DNA from: Lactobacillus helveticus DSM 20075 = CGMCC 1.1877 | GTDB lineage: Bacteria > Bacillota > Bacilli > Lactobacillales > Lactobacillaceae | Direction: 5' to 3' | Length of the DNA stretch: 10,308 nt | NCBI RefSeq assembly: GCF_000160855.1 | Contig: NZ_GG700754.1 | Coordinates: 33,866-44,173, forward strand | Shown: piece by piece, positions 1 through 7,004 of the stretch | Position numbering within the stretch: position 1 is the first letter of the stretch | Layout: each line of letters starts with the position of its first letter | The notes under the pieces: generated by a model | Seen by the model: the letters and a program-made list of their open reading frames with translations, nothing else | The model's database searches: none | What the model was told of the DNA's origin: nothing | Translations under genes and position numbers: made by a program

Positions 1-7
1 CTTAATT

Positions 8-856
8 TTACTCATTCAAATAACTAACCAAACCAGGCAAAATCTTCTCAGCCTCTTGACGTCCCACCTGATAGACACGCTTAATCTCATTTTTATCTTG
101 CTCAAGCGTGCCAATATTTAATGCTTCTGGCGGACGAATGACAAACGTCTCTCCCGCATTTTCATCCGCTTCAATGTTGTCCAACACGGCGTTATAATCT
201 TCTGCTCTTGTAGCCAACTTATCTAATACGGCCGGATACTCACGCAATAGCACCTTTTCAACTGGGAAAAGTTTGCTTTGTTTCTTTCGATATTCCTTTG
301 GCTGAGTTGTAATCACGATCTTTTTATCAAAATTATTCTTCTTCAAAAAGCCATACGGGATCGAATCTGAAACGCTGCCATCAAAATAATAATGACCACC
401 AATAGCTACCGGATGCGCAAAAAATGGAATCGATGATGAGGCTCTGATCCATTCTAAATCTACATAACCCGCATCCCTCAATTTATGATAAACTGGCTCT
501 CCTGTTGCGGCATCCGTTGCCACACACCAAAAGTCCATCGGATTAGCCATAAAAGTCTTCTTATCAAATACATCCAACTTATCTGGCAAAACGTGATAAC
601 AAAAGTTGGCCGCATACAAATTACCTGATCTGCGCCATGACTTCCAGCTTGCATAATATGGCTTACCCGTAAAGCGCAGATTATAACGCAATACTCGGCC
701 GATCTGTCCCGACTTCATATTAACGCCAAAAGCCGCACCAGCTGAAACGCCAATTGCACTATCAAAACTAATATTATTTTCCATTAAGACGTCAAGCACA
801 CCCGCGGTAAAAAGCCCACGCATGGCTCCGCCTTCTAAAACTAAACCTGATTTCAT
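8..856 (-). CDS. Patatin-like phospholipase family protein (YjjU-like)
   Basis: Predicted cytoplasmic lipid acyl hydrolase of 282 residues with no signal peptide or membrane segment. The patatin fold is marked by the oxyanion-hole loop EGGAMRG (residues 8-14), the nucleophile elbow GVSAG (36-40, Ser38) and the catalytic-dyad motif DGS (159-161, Asp159). The RASSSIPFF stretch (138-146) is also typical. The C-terminal part, with an RPPEALNIGTLEQD-like segment near 241-254 and a closing helix, matches bacterial YjjU-type proteins, so the gene looks complete and active. The start is supported by an AGGGGA ribosome site at 863-868, 6 nt from the ATG. It lies 66 bp downstream of the phosphoketolase gene but behind a terminator, so it is probably not simply co-transcribed. 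The physiological substrate is unknown; phospholipid or other acyl-ester hydrolysis is inferred from the family. Confidence 0.9.
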   Translation of the reverse strand: MKSGLVLEGGAMRGLFTAGVLDVLMENNISFDSAIGVSAGAAFGVNMKSGQIGRVLRYNLRFTGKPYYASWKSWRRSGNLYAANFCYHVLPDKLDVFDKKTFMANPMDFWCVATDAATGEPVYHKLRDAGYVDLEWIRASSSIPFFAHPVAIGGHYYFDGSVSDSIPYGFLKKNNFDKKIVITTQPKEYRKKQSKLFPVEKVLLREYPAVLDKLATRAEDYNAVLDNIEADENAGETFVIRPPEALNIGTLEQDKNEIKRVYQVGRQEAEKILPGLVSYLNE

Positions 857-870
857 AACCTATCCCCTAT

Positions 871-902
871 AAAAAAGACCTATGTTTTTTCGACATAGGT
901 CT
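871..902 (-). terminator. Rho-independent terminator of the phosphoketolase gene
   Basis: A perfect 10-bp inverted repeat (876-885 with 893-902) encloses a 7-nt loop. Read on the minus strand it is followed directly by a run of T (complement of 871-876). It begins about 20 bp after the phosphoketolase stop codon. The U tract runs nearly into the ribosome site of the downstream patatin gene. Confidence 0.88.
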
Positions 903-931
903 AATTTATTCTTATTTTAAAATCACTTCAA
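903..931 (-). promoter_or_regulatory. Possible promoter for the patatin-like gene
   Basis: On the minus strand TTGAAG (926-931) and TAAATT (903-908) are separated by 17 bp, each matching 4 of 6 consensus bases. Transcription would start around 896, inside the terminator stem, so the new transcript could not form the full hairpin. The match is modest in an AT-rich region and may be chance. The alternative is terminator read-through. Confidence 0.25.
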
Positions 932-3322
932 GCCTTTCCATTTCCACTCAGTAACTTCTGGCATATCTTTACCATAATCACGAATGTATTGGTGGTGCTT
1001 TTCAAGCAAGTCATCCATATGACTAATGAAGTCCGCATGCTTGCCCTTTAATTTTTCAACGCTTTCAACAGCATCCTTAGCTAAATCGAAACGGTCCAAG
1101 TGGTTCAAAACACGCATGTCAAATGGAGTAGTAATGTCACCATTTTCCTCATAGCAGTGAATGTGAACGTTATGACGGTTTCTAGCAAACCAGATTGATT
1201 CCATCATGGTCTTGTAGCCGTGCCATGCAAAGATTACTGGAACATCCTTAGGGAATAAGCGATCAAATTCTTCATCAGAAAAAGCATTCTTATTATCCTT
1301 AGGGCTCATTAACTTCATCACGTCAACCACGTTAATGTAACGAATCTTAAGATCTGGGAACTTGTCGTGCAAGATATCGATTGCTGCCAAAGTTTCCATT
1401 GTTGGTTCAGTTTCAGTTGAAGCAAAGACTACATCCGGCTTAGCACCCTTATCAGTTGAAGCCCAATCAACATAGCCTAAACCGTGATCAACCAGCTTTT
1501 GTGCTTCTTCAATTGAGAACCATTGTGGACGAGGTTGTTTTGAAGTTACCAAGACGTTAATGCATTCACGATCTTGCAATGCCTTGTTACCAACGGCCAA
1601 TAAAGTATTGGTGTCTGATGGCAAGTACTCATGAACAAGATCTGGACGATTCTTTTCAAACAAGTGAGTTAAAATACCTGGATCTTGGTGAGTGTAACCG
1701 TTGTGATCTTGTTGGAATACAGTTGAAGTTGCTACAAAGTTAAGTGATGGATAATCATGACGCCAGTATTGTTCCTTAGCTTTTCTGAGCCACTTCATAT
1801 GTTGGGTAAGCATTGAATCAACTACACGGCCAAATGCTTCATAGGTTGCGAAAAATCCGTGACGACCAGTCAAGACATAACCTTCAAGGAAGCCTTCGTC
1901 TTGGTGTTCTGATAATTGTGAATCAATTACTCGACCACTTGGAGCCAAGTTTTCATCATTTGGTTCATGAATCTCTGTTTCCCATTGACGCTTTTGATCA
2001 TCAAGAAGTTTAAACAAACGGTTAGACTTAGATTCGTCTGGACCAAAGCCACGGAAAGTAGTTGGGTTGAGCTTGGCTACTTCATTTAAGTACTTAGCCC
2101 ATTCTACCATGTCTTGTGCTTCAACAGAGCCTGGCTTATCAAACTTCAAGGCAAAGTCGCGATAATCTGGCAAGTTCAAACGCTTAGGGTCAATTCCACC
2201 GTTAGTGATTGGATTCATAGCCATACGGTGGTCACCCTTAGCAGTGTTTTCAAGGACGATTTCCTTTGGTGAACCATCTTCATTGAATAATTCATCAGGC
2301 TTGTAGCTTTCAAGCCAATCAACCAGCATATCTGCATGCTTCATGTCGCTTTGAGATACCGGAATGGGAATTTGGTGAGCTCTAAATGAGTTTTCAATTG
2401 GATTACCATCAAGATCCTTCTTAGGACCAGTCCAACCCTTTGGACATTGGAAGATAATTAATGGCCAATGTGGCAAGGTAGCATCATTATTTTTACGGGC
2501 GTGCTTTTGAATAGCCTTAATCTCTTCAATGACTTCATCCATTGTCTTAGCCATTTCTTCATGAACTTGCATTGGATCCTTTTCACCATCGAAACGGCTG
2601 CCCTTAAAGACTGAAACGAAGTGTGGGTCCCAACCCATACCGCGGAAGTATTCAGTCAATTCTTGATCGCTCATTCTGGAAACGATCGTTGGGTTGGAAA
2701 TCTTGAAGCCGTTGATTTGCAAGATTGGCAATACTGCACCATCTTTAATTGGGTTAATAAACTTGTCACTAAACCAAGATGCAGCAAGCGGACCAGTTTC
2801 GGCTTCACCGTCACCAATTTCAACTGTGGCAATAACATCTGGATTATCCAAAATTGCACCTACACCGTGAGACAATGCATAACCTAATTCCCCACCTTCG
2901 TGGATTGAACCTGGAGTTTCAGGAGCAGCGTGTGAAGCAACACCACCTGGGAAACTGAAACGCTTGAACAACTTAGCCATACCCTTTTCATCTTGAGTGA
3001 TTTCTGGATAACGTTCAGTGTATGAACCATCAAGGTATGAATTAGAAACCATTACCTGACCGCCATGACCAGAACCTTCAATGTAAAACATATTCAAATC
3101 ATATTTCTTAAGTACCCGGTTCAAGTGGGCATAAATGAAGTTTTGTGGTGCAATCGTGCCCCAGTGACCAATTGGCTTGGGTTTAACATCTTCCGCAACT
3201 AATTTGTGTCTCAAAAGTGGGTTTTTCATTAAGAACAACTGACCAACTGATAAGTAGTTGGCTGCGCGCCAATAAGCATCAACGCTCTTTAAATAGTCTT
3301 TAGAATCGTAATCAACTGGCAT
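923..3322 (-). CDS. xpkA: Xylulose-5-phosphate/fructose-6-phosphate phosphoketolase
   Basis: Thiamine-diphosphate enzyme that splits xylulose 5-phosphate (and in many members fructose 6-phosphate) with phosphate into acetyl phosphate plus glyceraldehyde 3-phosphate (or erythrose 4-phosphate). It acts in the cytoplasm in pentose use and the phosphoketolase pathway. At 799 residues it has the family's full length. Visible motifs are EGSGHGG (82-88), the family signature EGGELGY (142-148), the ThDP/Mg motif GDGEAETGP (170-178) ending at Asn204 in LQINGFK, the [12 protein letters not shown] segment (479-490) with the probable catalytic Glu480, and QDHNG (538-542) followed by THQDPG. The start is fixed by AAGGAG at 3331-3336, 8 nt from the ATG. 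It has its own promoter and a strong terminator, so it is probably a single-gene transcript. Whether it prefers xylulose 5-phosphate or accepts both substrates cannot be told from the sequence. Confidence 0.97.
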   Translation of the reverse strand: MPVDYDSKDYLKSVDAYWRAANYLSVGQLFLMKNPLLRHKLVAEDVKPKPIGHWGTIAPQNFIYAHLNRVLKKYDLNMFYIEGSGHGGQVMVSNSYLDGSYTERYPEITQDEKGMAKLFKRFSFPGGVASHAAPETPGSIHEGGELGYALSHGVGAILDNPDVIATVEIGDGEAETGPLAASWFSDKFINPIKDGAVLPILQINGFKISNPTIVSRMSDQELTEYFRGMGWDPHFVSVFKGSRFDGEKDPMQVHEEMAKTMDEVIEEIKAIQKHARKNNDATLPHWPLIIFQCPKGWTGPKKDLDGNPIENSFRAHQIPIPVSQSDMKHADMLVDWLESYKPDELFNEDGSPKEIVLENTAKGDHRMAMNPITNGGIDPKRLNLPDYRDFALKFDKPGSVEAQDMVEWAKYLNEVAKLNPTTFRGFGPDESKSNRLFKLLDDQKRQWETEIHEPNDENLAPSGRVIDSQLSEHQDEGFLEGYVLTGRHGFFATYEAFGRVVDSMLTQHMKWLRKAKEQYWRHDYPSLNFVATSTVFQQDHNGYTHQDPGILTHLFEKNRPDLVHEYLPSDTNTLLAVGNKALQDRECINVLVTSKQPRPQWFSIEEAQKLVDHGLGYVDWASTDKGAKPDVVFASTETEPTMETLAAIDILHDKFPDLKIRYINVVDVMKLMSPKDNKNAFSDEEFDRLFPKDVPVIFAWHGYKTMMESIWFARNRHNVHIHCYEENGDITTPFDMRVLNHLDRFDLAKDAVESVEKLKGKHADFISHMDDLLEKHHQYIRDYGKDMPEVTEWKWKGLK

Positions 3323-3376
3323 TTATTTTTCTCCTTATGCGCTCTAAGTCAGCTCTTTTATATTGTATTATTTATA

Positions 3377-3403
3377 ATTCTATCATACCAATCTTCTTGT
3401 CAA
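3377..3403 (-). promoter_or_regulatory. Promoter of the phosphoketolase gene
   Basis: Read on the minus strand, a perfect TTGACA -35 box (complement of 3398-3403) and a TAGAAT -10 box (complement of 3377-3382) are separated by 15 bp. The -10 box is preceded by TGA, giving an extended -10 (TGnTAGAAT) that can offset the short spacer. The start point would be near 3370, giving a leader of about 47 nt before the ATG at 3322. No convincing match to a catabolite-responsive element was seen nearby. Confidence 0.7.
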
Positions 3404-3437
3404 ATTCAATCATTTTTGCAATTGGATACTACCAATT
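3386..3437. repeat. Repeat cluster around the phosphoketolase promoter; possible operator
   Basis: TACCAAT occurs at 3386-3392, inside the spacer between the -35 and -10 boxes, and again at 3430-3436, 44 bp away or about four helical turns. The second copy is part of a perfect inverted repeat, AATTGG-N6-CCAATT (3420-3437), centred about 28 bp upstream of the -35 box. The placement suits a transcription factor site. The bound protein is unknown, and chance in AT-rich DNA is not excluded. Further along, 3442-3457 is an imperfect 16-bp palindrome centred on TCTTAAGA (3446-3453). Confidence 0.4.
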
Positions 3438-3512
3438 TAAATAAGTCTTAAGATTTACAACCGCATCGTCTTATTCTTGTAGTTACGCTATTTTCGCTTT
3501 TTAATATAAGTG

Positions 3513-3553
3513 TTTGCTTGAGCAAATACTGATAAGTACAGATAAACAAGCAA
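3513..3553. repeat. Inverted and direct repeats upstream of the DeoR-family gene; possible autoregulatory operator
   Basis: Three elements are packed into 41 bp, ending 58 bp before the regulator's start codon. TTTGCT-TG-AGCAAA (3513-3526) is an inverted repeat. TTGCTTG (3514-3520) is inverted as CAAGCAA at 3547-3553. TACTGATAA (3527-3535) is followed by TACAGATAA (3537-3545), a direct repeat with a 10-bp period. A plus-strand -10-like TATAAG (3505-3510) lies just upstream, and an alternative weak promoter TTGAGC/GATAAA (3519-3524, 3541-3546) overlaps the repeats. Family members often repress their own genes, so an operator here is plausible but unproven. Confidence 0.4.
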
Positions 3554-3610
3554 GATCAAATAATTACAGCAGCAGACTGACATGTTAGATTAATTGATGG
3601 AGAGCGAAAG

Positions 3611-4366
3611 ATGACTCAAGAAGAACGACTAATTCAAATCAAAAAACTATTAAAAGAAAAGCACCAGCTTTCAACCAGAAAGCTTGCCGAGCATTTTCAA
3701 ATTTCCTTTGATACCGCTCGACGAAATGTGATTCACTTAACTTCAACTGGCCAAGCAATCCGCATTCATGGTGGATTGATGGAAATTGATCAAAATAGCG
3801 TACCTGATTTTTTAGCCAGAAATCAAATTCAGTCGCCCATTAAACTGAAAATGGCCAAGATGGCAAAAAGATTCGTCCATCCCGGTCAATGCGATTTCAT
3901 CGGTTCTTCAACTATTTTAAAACAACTCTGTCCTTTGCTTAACGGAATGGATTTACAAGTAGTAACTAACTCAATCGACAATGCATTAAGCATGTTAACC
4001 AGCGAAATTCCATCCGTTCGACTGCTAGGTGGCTTAATCAAACGCTACATCTATTCGGAAGCAGCTCTGGAAACGATTCGCAAGATTCATTTCAATACAG
4101 CATTCATTGGGGCTTCCAAAATAAGAGCTGATGGCGTCTACACCCCTAGAATGGAAGACGCGGAAATTGTACGTACGGCAATTGCTCGTGCCAACCAAGT
4201 TGTTTTAGTAGCTGAGAAATTTAAATTTACTAATATTTCGTCTTCTCCATATATGTCCGCTCTGTTAAATAAAGTTGATGTCCTAATTACGGACACGTCC
4301 TTAACGGAGGAACAAAGATCTCTTTTTGATTCTAAAACACAGATTATACCTATCTTAAAGGAGTAA
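3611..4366 (+). CDS. DeoR/GlpR-family transcriptional regulator
   Basis: Predicted DNA-binding regulator of 251 residues, the usual length for the family. An N-terminal winged helix-turn-helix (about 4-57) contains LSTRKLAEHFQISFDTARRNV and ends in the family wing motif RIHGGLM (51-57). The C-terminal sensor domain (about 75-250) has DFIGSST (95-101), VVTNS (117-121), LLGG (138-141), AFIGASKI (164-171) and VLVAEKFKF (198-206), the layout that normally binds a phosphorylated sugar. Two sensor positions depart from the usual pattern: GSSTI where most members have GTT, and AEKFKF where most have aDssKf. The start is supported by GGAG at 3599-3602, 8 nt from the ATG. It diverges from the phosphoketolase gene and forms a probable two-gene operon with the next gene. 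Target and effector are unknown; control of itself and of the phosphoketolase gene is only suggested by position. Confidence 0.9.
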   Translation: MTQEERLIQIKKLLKEKHQLSTRKLAEHFQISFDTARRNVIHLTSTGQAIRIHGGLMEIDQNSVPDFLARNQIQSPIKLKMAKMAKRFVHPGQCDFIGSSTILKQLCPLLNGMDLQVVTNSIDNALSMLTSEIPSVRLLGGLIKRYIYSEAALETIRKIHFNTAFIGASKIRADGVYTPRMEDAEIVRTAIARANQVVLVAEKFKFTNISSSPYMSALLNKVDVLITDTSLTEEQRSLFDSKTQIIPILKE

Positions 4367-4371
4367 TTATT

Positions 4372-4737
4372 ATGTTCAGCCTATTTACTCATAACAAACA
4401 TGCCACTTCTGATAATAAAAAAGTTTATCAGGAACTTAAAAAGTTTTACAACAGTTTTTCCAGTGATATCTACAATGAAATGAACATTGGTCGCTATCGT
4501 CCTATTCGTGATGCTATTGGTTTGGTCATGAATAAATTTGATAACAATGATCATCCTATGGAATATACCAGCAAATTAGTAATGTACATTGAAGCTACTG
4601 TAGCGTTAAATCACTTGCATCTAACTCCTGAGCAAGAAGATTTAATGCGAAAATTAACTGAATTGACAAAATATGTAAATCTTTCTTATGTTTATCTGAG
4701 TCCTATTGATTCAGAAAAGCAATTTGCTAATATTTAG
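4372..4737 (+). CDS. Small helical protein of unknown function; possible bacteriocin-immunity-like protein
   Basis: Protein of 121 residues that I do not firmly recognise. It has no signal peptide or membrane segment and looks mostly alpha-helical, with helices near 17-40, 44-56, 60-82 and 85-99. The segment ELKKFYNSF, then a linker and a KLVMYIEATVALNHLHLTPEQ stretch followed by LMRKLTEL, recalls four-helix enterocin-A-type immunity proteins by general pattern. That is a weak impression, not a motif match, and no bacteriocin gene is seen nearby. It is a real gene: AAAGGAG (4357-4363) lies 8 nt upstream of the ATG, inside the last codons of the DeoR-family gene, whose stop is only 5 bp away. 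The two are therefore probably co-transcribed and translationally coupled, and both end at the terminator near 4776-4820. Confidence 0.8.
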   Translation: MFSLFTHNKHATSDNKKVYQELKKFYNSFSSDIYNEMNIGRYRPIRDAIGLVMNKFDNNDHPMEYTSKLVMYIEATVALNHLHLTPEQEDLMRKLTELTKYVNLSYVYLSPIDSEKQFANI

Positions 4738-4742
4738 GTAAA

Positions 4743-4761
4743 ATCTAGACATGCTCTAGAT
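4743..4761. repeat. Short inverted repeat after the small-protein gene
   Basis: ATCTAGA (4743-4749) and TCTAGAT (4755-4761) form a perfect 7-bp stem with a 5-nt loop, starting 5 bp after the stop codon at 4737. On the minus strand it is followed by TTTTACC, a poor U tract, so it could be a weak back-up terminator for the SUF operon. On the plus strand it is followed by CAAAAAAA, which does not terminate. Confidence 0.4.
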
Positions 4762-4775
4762 CAAAAAAATGAATC

Positions 4776-4820
4776 CAAAAAAGTCGTTACCCTAATCCGA
4801 TTAGAGTAACGACTTTCTTT
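4776..4820. terminator. Bidirectional terminator between the DeoR operon and the SUF operon
   Basis: An 11-bp stem (4780-4790 with 4806-4816) is extended, after one imperfect position (4791/4805), by four more pairs around a short loop. The plus strand continues as TTTCTTT and the minus strand as TTTTTTGG, so both convergent transcripts can stop here. The imperfect position is C-A in plus-strand RNA but a G-U wobble in minus-strand RNA, so the hairpin should be more stable for the SUF transcript. Confidence 0.88.
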
Positions 4821-4823
4821 ATC

Positions 4824-5147
4824 CTAAAGATGGATTCCAAGAAGCATTCGTGCTTCTCTGCTCATCTTATCTGGTGTCCATTGTGGATAATAGACCAATT
4901 TTGTTTCACACTTCTTTATTCCATCAATCGACATCGCTGCTTCATAAATTGATCCAGTCAAGACATTGGTAATTGGACACCCCATAGTAGTTAAAGTCCA
5001 ATTAATCTTGCAGACTCCTTGATCATCTACATCAATTTTATAGATCAAACCTAAGTCAATGAGCGATACGCCTAATTCTGGATCAATCACTTTCGCCAAA
5101 GCATCATAAACAGCTTTTTCTTTTTCGTTTAATTTGCTAACATCCAT
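4824..5147 (-). CDS. sufT: SufT-like metal-sulfur cluster assembly factor (DUF59/MIP18 family)
   Basis: Small cytoplasmic protein of 107 residues, a stand-alone DUF59 (MIP18-like) domain. It has the family blocks VIDPELGVSLIDLGLIY (20-36), TLTTMGCPIT (51-60) with the conserved Cys57, and the C-terminal YYPQWTPDKMSREARMLLG. Related proteins help mature or deliver Fe-S clusters to target enzymes; the exact role here is inferred from family and context. It is the last gene of the SUF operon. Its ATG overlaps the sufB stop by one base (TAATG), and AAGGAG (5158-5163) lies 10 nt upstream inside the end of sufB, so the two are translationally coupled. The operon terminator follows within a few bases of its stop. 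The symbol is by analogy; it lacks the long N-terminal part of some SufT proteins. Confidence 0.85.
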   Translation of the reverse strand: MDVSKLNEKEKAVYDALAKVIDPELGVSLIDLGLIYKIDVDDQGVCKINWTLTTMGCPITNVLTGSIYEAAMSIDGIKKCETKLVYYPQWTPDKMSREARMLLGIHL

Positions 5148-6550
5148 TAGCCAATGGCTCCTTCCATTTGGAAACTAATCAATCGGTTAAGCTCCACAGC
5201 ATATTCCATTGACAATTGTTTAGTGAATGGTTCTACGAATCCCATAATGATCATTTCGGTAGCTTTCCTTTCAGGAATACCACGGCTTTCAAGATAATAT
5301 AGTTCCTCATCAGAAACCTTGGATACCGTAGCTTCATGTTCCATCGCTACATGAGCGTTGTTAATTTCATTAGTTGGAATTGTATCTGAAGATGATTGAT
5401 CATCCATAATAATCGTGTCGCATTCAACGTGAGCTTTAGAACCGTCTGAATTTTTAGCAAACTTGACGCTACCACGATAATCGGTTGAACCTCCACCTTT
5501 GGCAATTGACTTGGAAACGATTGAACTAGAGGTATTAGGTGCATTATGAAACATCCCTGCCCCAGAATCTTGATGAATGCCGTGATGTGCAACCGCAATT
5601 GAAAGCATCGTTCCGCGTGCACCCTCACCATTCAAATAAACACTAGGATACTTCATAGTAACTTTCGCACCTAAATTGCCGTCTACCCATTCCATCGTGG
5701 CATGCGCACCAGCTACAGCTCGCTTGGTTTCCAAACTATAAACATTATCTGACCAGTTTTGAATAGTAGTGTAACGACAATATGCATCACTCAACACATT
5801 GACTTCAACTACCGCAGCGTGCAATGAACCAGATGAATACTGTGGAGCAGTACATCCTTCAACATAATCAAGGTGCGCGCCCTTATCCACGATGATTAAA
5901 GTTCTTTCAAACTGACCAGAATTTTCAGCATTCAATCTAAAGTAAGCTTGAACAGGAGTTGGTACCTTAACGCCTTTAGGCACGTAAATAAATGTACCAC
6001 CAGACCATACAGCGCCATTTAATGCGGCAAACTTGTTAGAAGTTGGTTTTACTAATTTACCAAAATACTTTTTAAACAATTCTGGATATTGTTGCAAGGC
6101 GCTATCAGTATCCATAAAGACAATGCCTAGCTTATCGAATTGTTTCTTCATGTTGTGATAAACCATCTCTGACTCATACTGAGCAGCTGAACCAGCCAAG
6201 TACTTTCTTTCAGCTTGCGGCACACCCAGGCGCTCAAAAGTTTCTTTGATATCTTCAGGTACGTCTTTCCAATCACGGTATTTTTTATCCGTCATTTTTT
6301 GATAGTAAAGCATATCCTTCAGATCAAGACCTGATAAATCTGGTCCAAAATTAGGCATTGCCATTTTTTGGTAGATCTTGAATGACTTTAAACGATAATC
6401 CAACATCCATTGTGGTTCATGCTTTTCTGCAGAAATTTTTCTAACAACTTTTTCGTTTAAACCACGTCCAGTTGAGAACTTTGGTTTCACATTATCGTGA
6501 AACCCATATTGATAATCTTCATCTTTTACAATGTCTTCTACCTTAGTCAT
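5147..6550 (-). CDS. sufB: Fe-S cluster assembly scaffold protein SufB
   Basis: Core scaffold subunit of the cytoplasmic SufBC2D-type complex, where sulfur and iron are assembled into clusters. The 467 residues match the usual length. The N-terminal helical part carries the YQYGFHDN and KFSTGRGL segments, followed by the long beta-helix. Conserved sites seen are EGCTAPQYS (231-239, Cys233), HVECDTI (374-380, Cys377, the position of the proposed cluster or sulfur site) and [22 protein letters not shown] (404-425) with His405 and Glu406 at the SufD interface. The C terminus [14 protein letters not shown] is typical. The start is supported by GAGGA (6559-6563), 8 nt upstream and lying within the last codons of sufU. 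The gene overlaps sufU by 8 bp and the SufT-like gene by 1 bp. Confidence 0.97.
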   Translation of the reverse strand: MTKVEDIVKDEDYQYGFHDNVKPKFSTGRGLNEKVVRKISAEKHEPQWMLDYRLKSFKIYQKMAMPNFGPDLSGLDLKDMLYYQKMTDKKYRDWKDVPEDIKETFERLGVPQAERKYLAGSAAQYESEMVYHNMKKQFDKLGIVFMDTDSALQQYPELFKKYFGKLVKPTSNKFAALNGAVWSGGTFIYVPKGVKVPTPVQAYFRLNAENSGQFERTLIIVDKGAHLDYVEGCTAPQYSSGSLHAAVVEVNVLSDAYCRYTTIQNWSDNVYSLETKRAVAGAHATMEWVDGNLGAKVTMKYPSVYLNGEGARGTMLSIAVAHHGIHQDSGAGMFHNAPNTSSSIVSKSIAKGGGSTDYRGSVKFAKNSDGSKAHVECDTIIMDDQSSSDTIPTNEINNAHVAMEHEATVSKVSDEELYYLESRGIPERKATEMIIMGFVEPFTKQLSMEYAVELNRLISFQMEGAIG

Positions 6551-7004
6551 TTTCTTCGTCCTCGTCTTTGCCTAACAAAATCCGCTCAAGTGCCCACCAG
6601 GCTAAAGTTGCACACTTGATTCTAGCTGGAAACATCATAATATTGGTCATTATTTGTGCATCCCCCAGTTTGGCAATCTCATCCTTGCTACAATCTTTGC
6701 CCATTGCCATCTTGGAAAAAATCTTAGCAATTTCTATTGCCTCATCTTTATTCTTTCCTTTAACAACCTGAGTCATTAAACTCGCAGAAGCTTGACTAAT
6801 TGTACAACCTTCGCCATTAAATTTGATCGCGGAAATCTCATTTTGATCATTCAAATTAAGAAATAAATTCAATTTATCTCCACAGCTAGAGTTATACACT
6901 GTTGTTTGATAATCAGCATCAGCAAGACTGCCATGATTCTGTGGATTGTTTGCATTTTCTAAAATTACTTCACGGTATAAAGATTTAAGCCTATCTAAGC
7001 TCAT
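6543..7004 (-). CDS. sufU: SufU sulfurtransferase / Fe-S assembly protein
   Basis: Zinc-containing partner of SufS that accepts persulfide sulfur from the desulfurase and passes it to the SUF scaffold; it takes the place of SufE in Firmicutes. At 153 residues it has full family length. The expected zinc ligands are present: Cys41 and Asp43 in SSCGD, Cys67 in GEGCTIS and Cys131 in [10 protein letters not shown]. The insertion that separates SufU from IscU (about 100-120) is also present. The start is supported by AAAGGAG (SD core 7015-7020) 10 nt upstream, placed in the overlapping end of sufS. The overlap is 14 bp with sufS and 8 bp with sufB. The acidic tail (DEDEEND, 147-153) is encoded by the same bases that form the sufB ribosome site, so its composition may reflect that double use. 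Confidence 0.96.
   Translation of the reverse strand: MSLDRLKSLYREVILENANNPQNHGSLADADYQTTVYNSSCGDKLNLFLNLNDQNEISAIKFNGEGCTISQASASLMTQVVKGKNKDEAIEIAKIFSKMAMGKDCSKDEIAKLGDAQIMTNIMMFPARIKCATLAWWALERILLGKDEDEEND

Noticed and set aside
1813..2013. Plus-strand open reading frame of 66 codons
   Set aside because: It lies wholly opposite the phosphoketolase gene, its protein has no recognisable domain, and the overlapping gene is well conserved.
2621..2887. Plus-strand frame of 88 codons and a minus-strand frame of 62 codons at 2671-2859
   Set aside because: Both are shadows inside the phosphoketolase coding region; their products show no family features.
3323..3376. Riboswitch or structured leader upstream of the phosphoketolase gene
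   Set aside because: The predicted leader is only about 47 nt, with no stable hairpin and no terminator or anti-terminator pair.
3404..3610. Catabolite-responsive element in the xpkA-deoR intergenic region
   Set aside because: TTTGCTTGAGCAAA and nearby sequence were compared with the TGWAANCGNTNWCA consensus; the central CG and spacing do not fit.
5347..5631. Minus-strand open reading frame of 94 codons inside sufB
   Set aside because: Alternate frame of a highly conserved gene; the translation shows no family features.
6568..6771. Plus-strand open reading frame of 67 codons with a hydrophobic product
   Set aside because: Antisense shadow of sufU; the hydrophobicity comes from the reverse complement of SufU codons.
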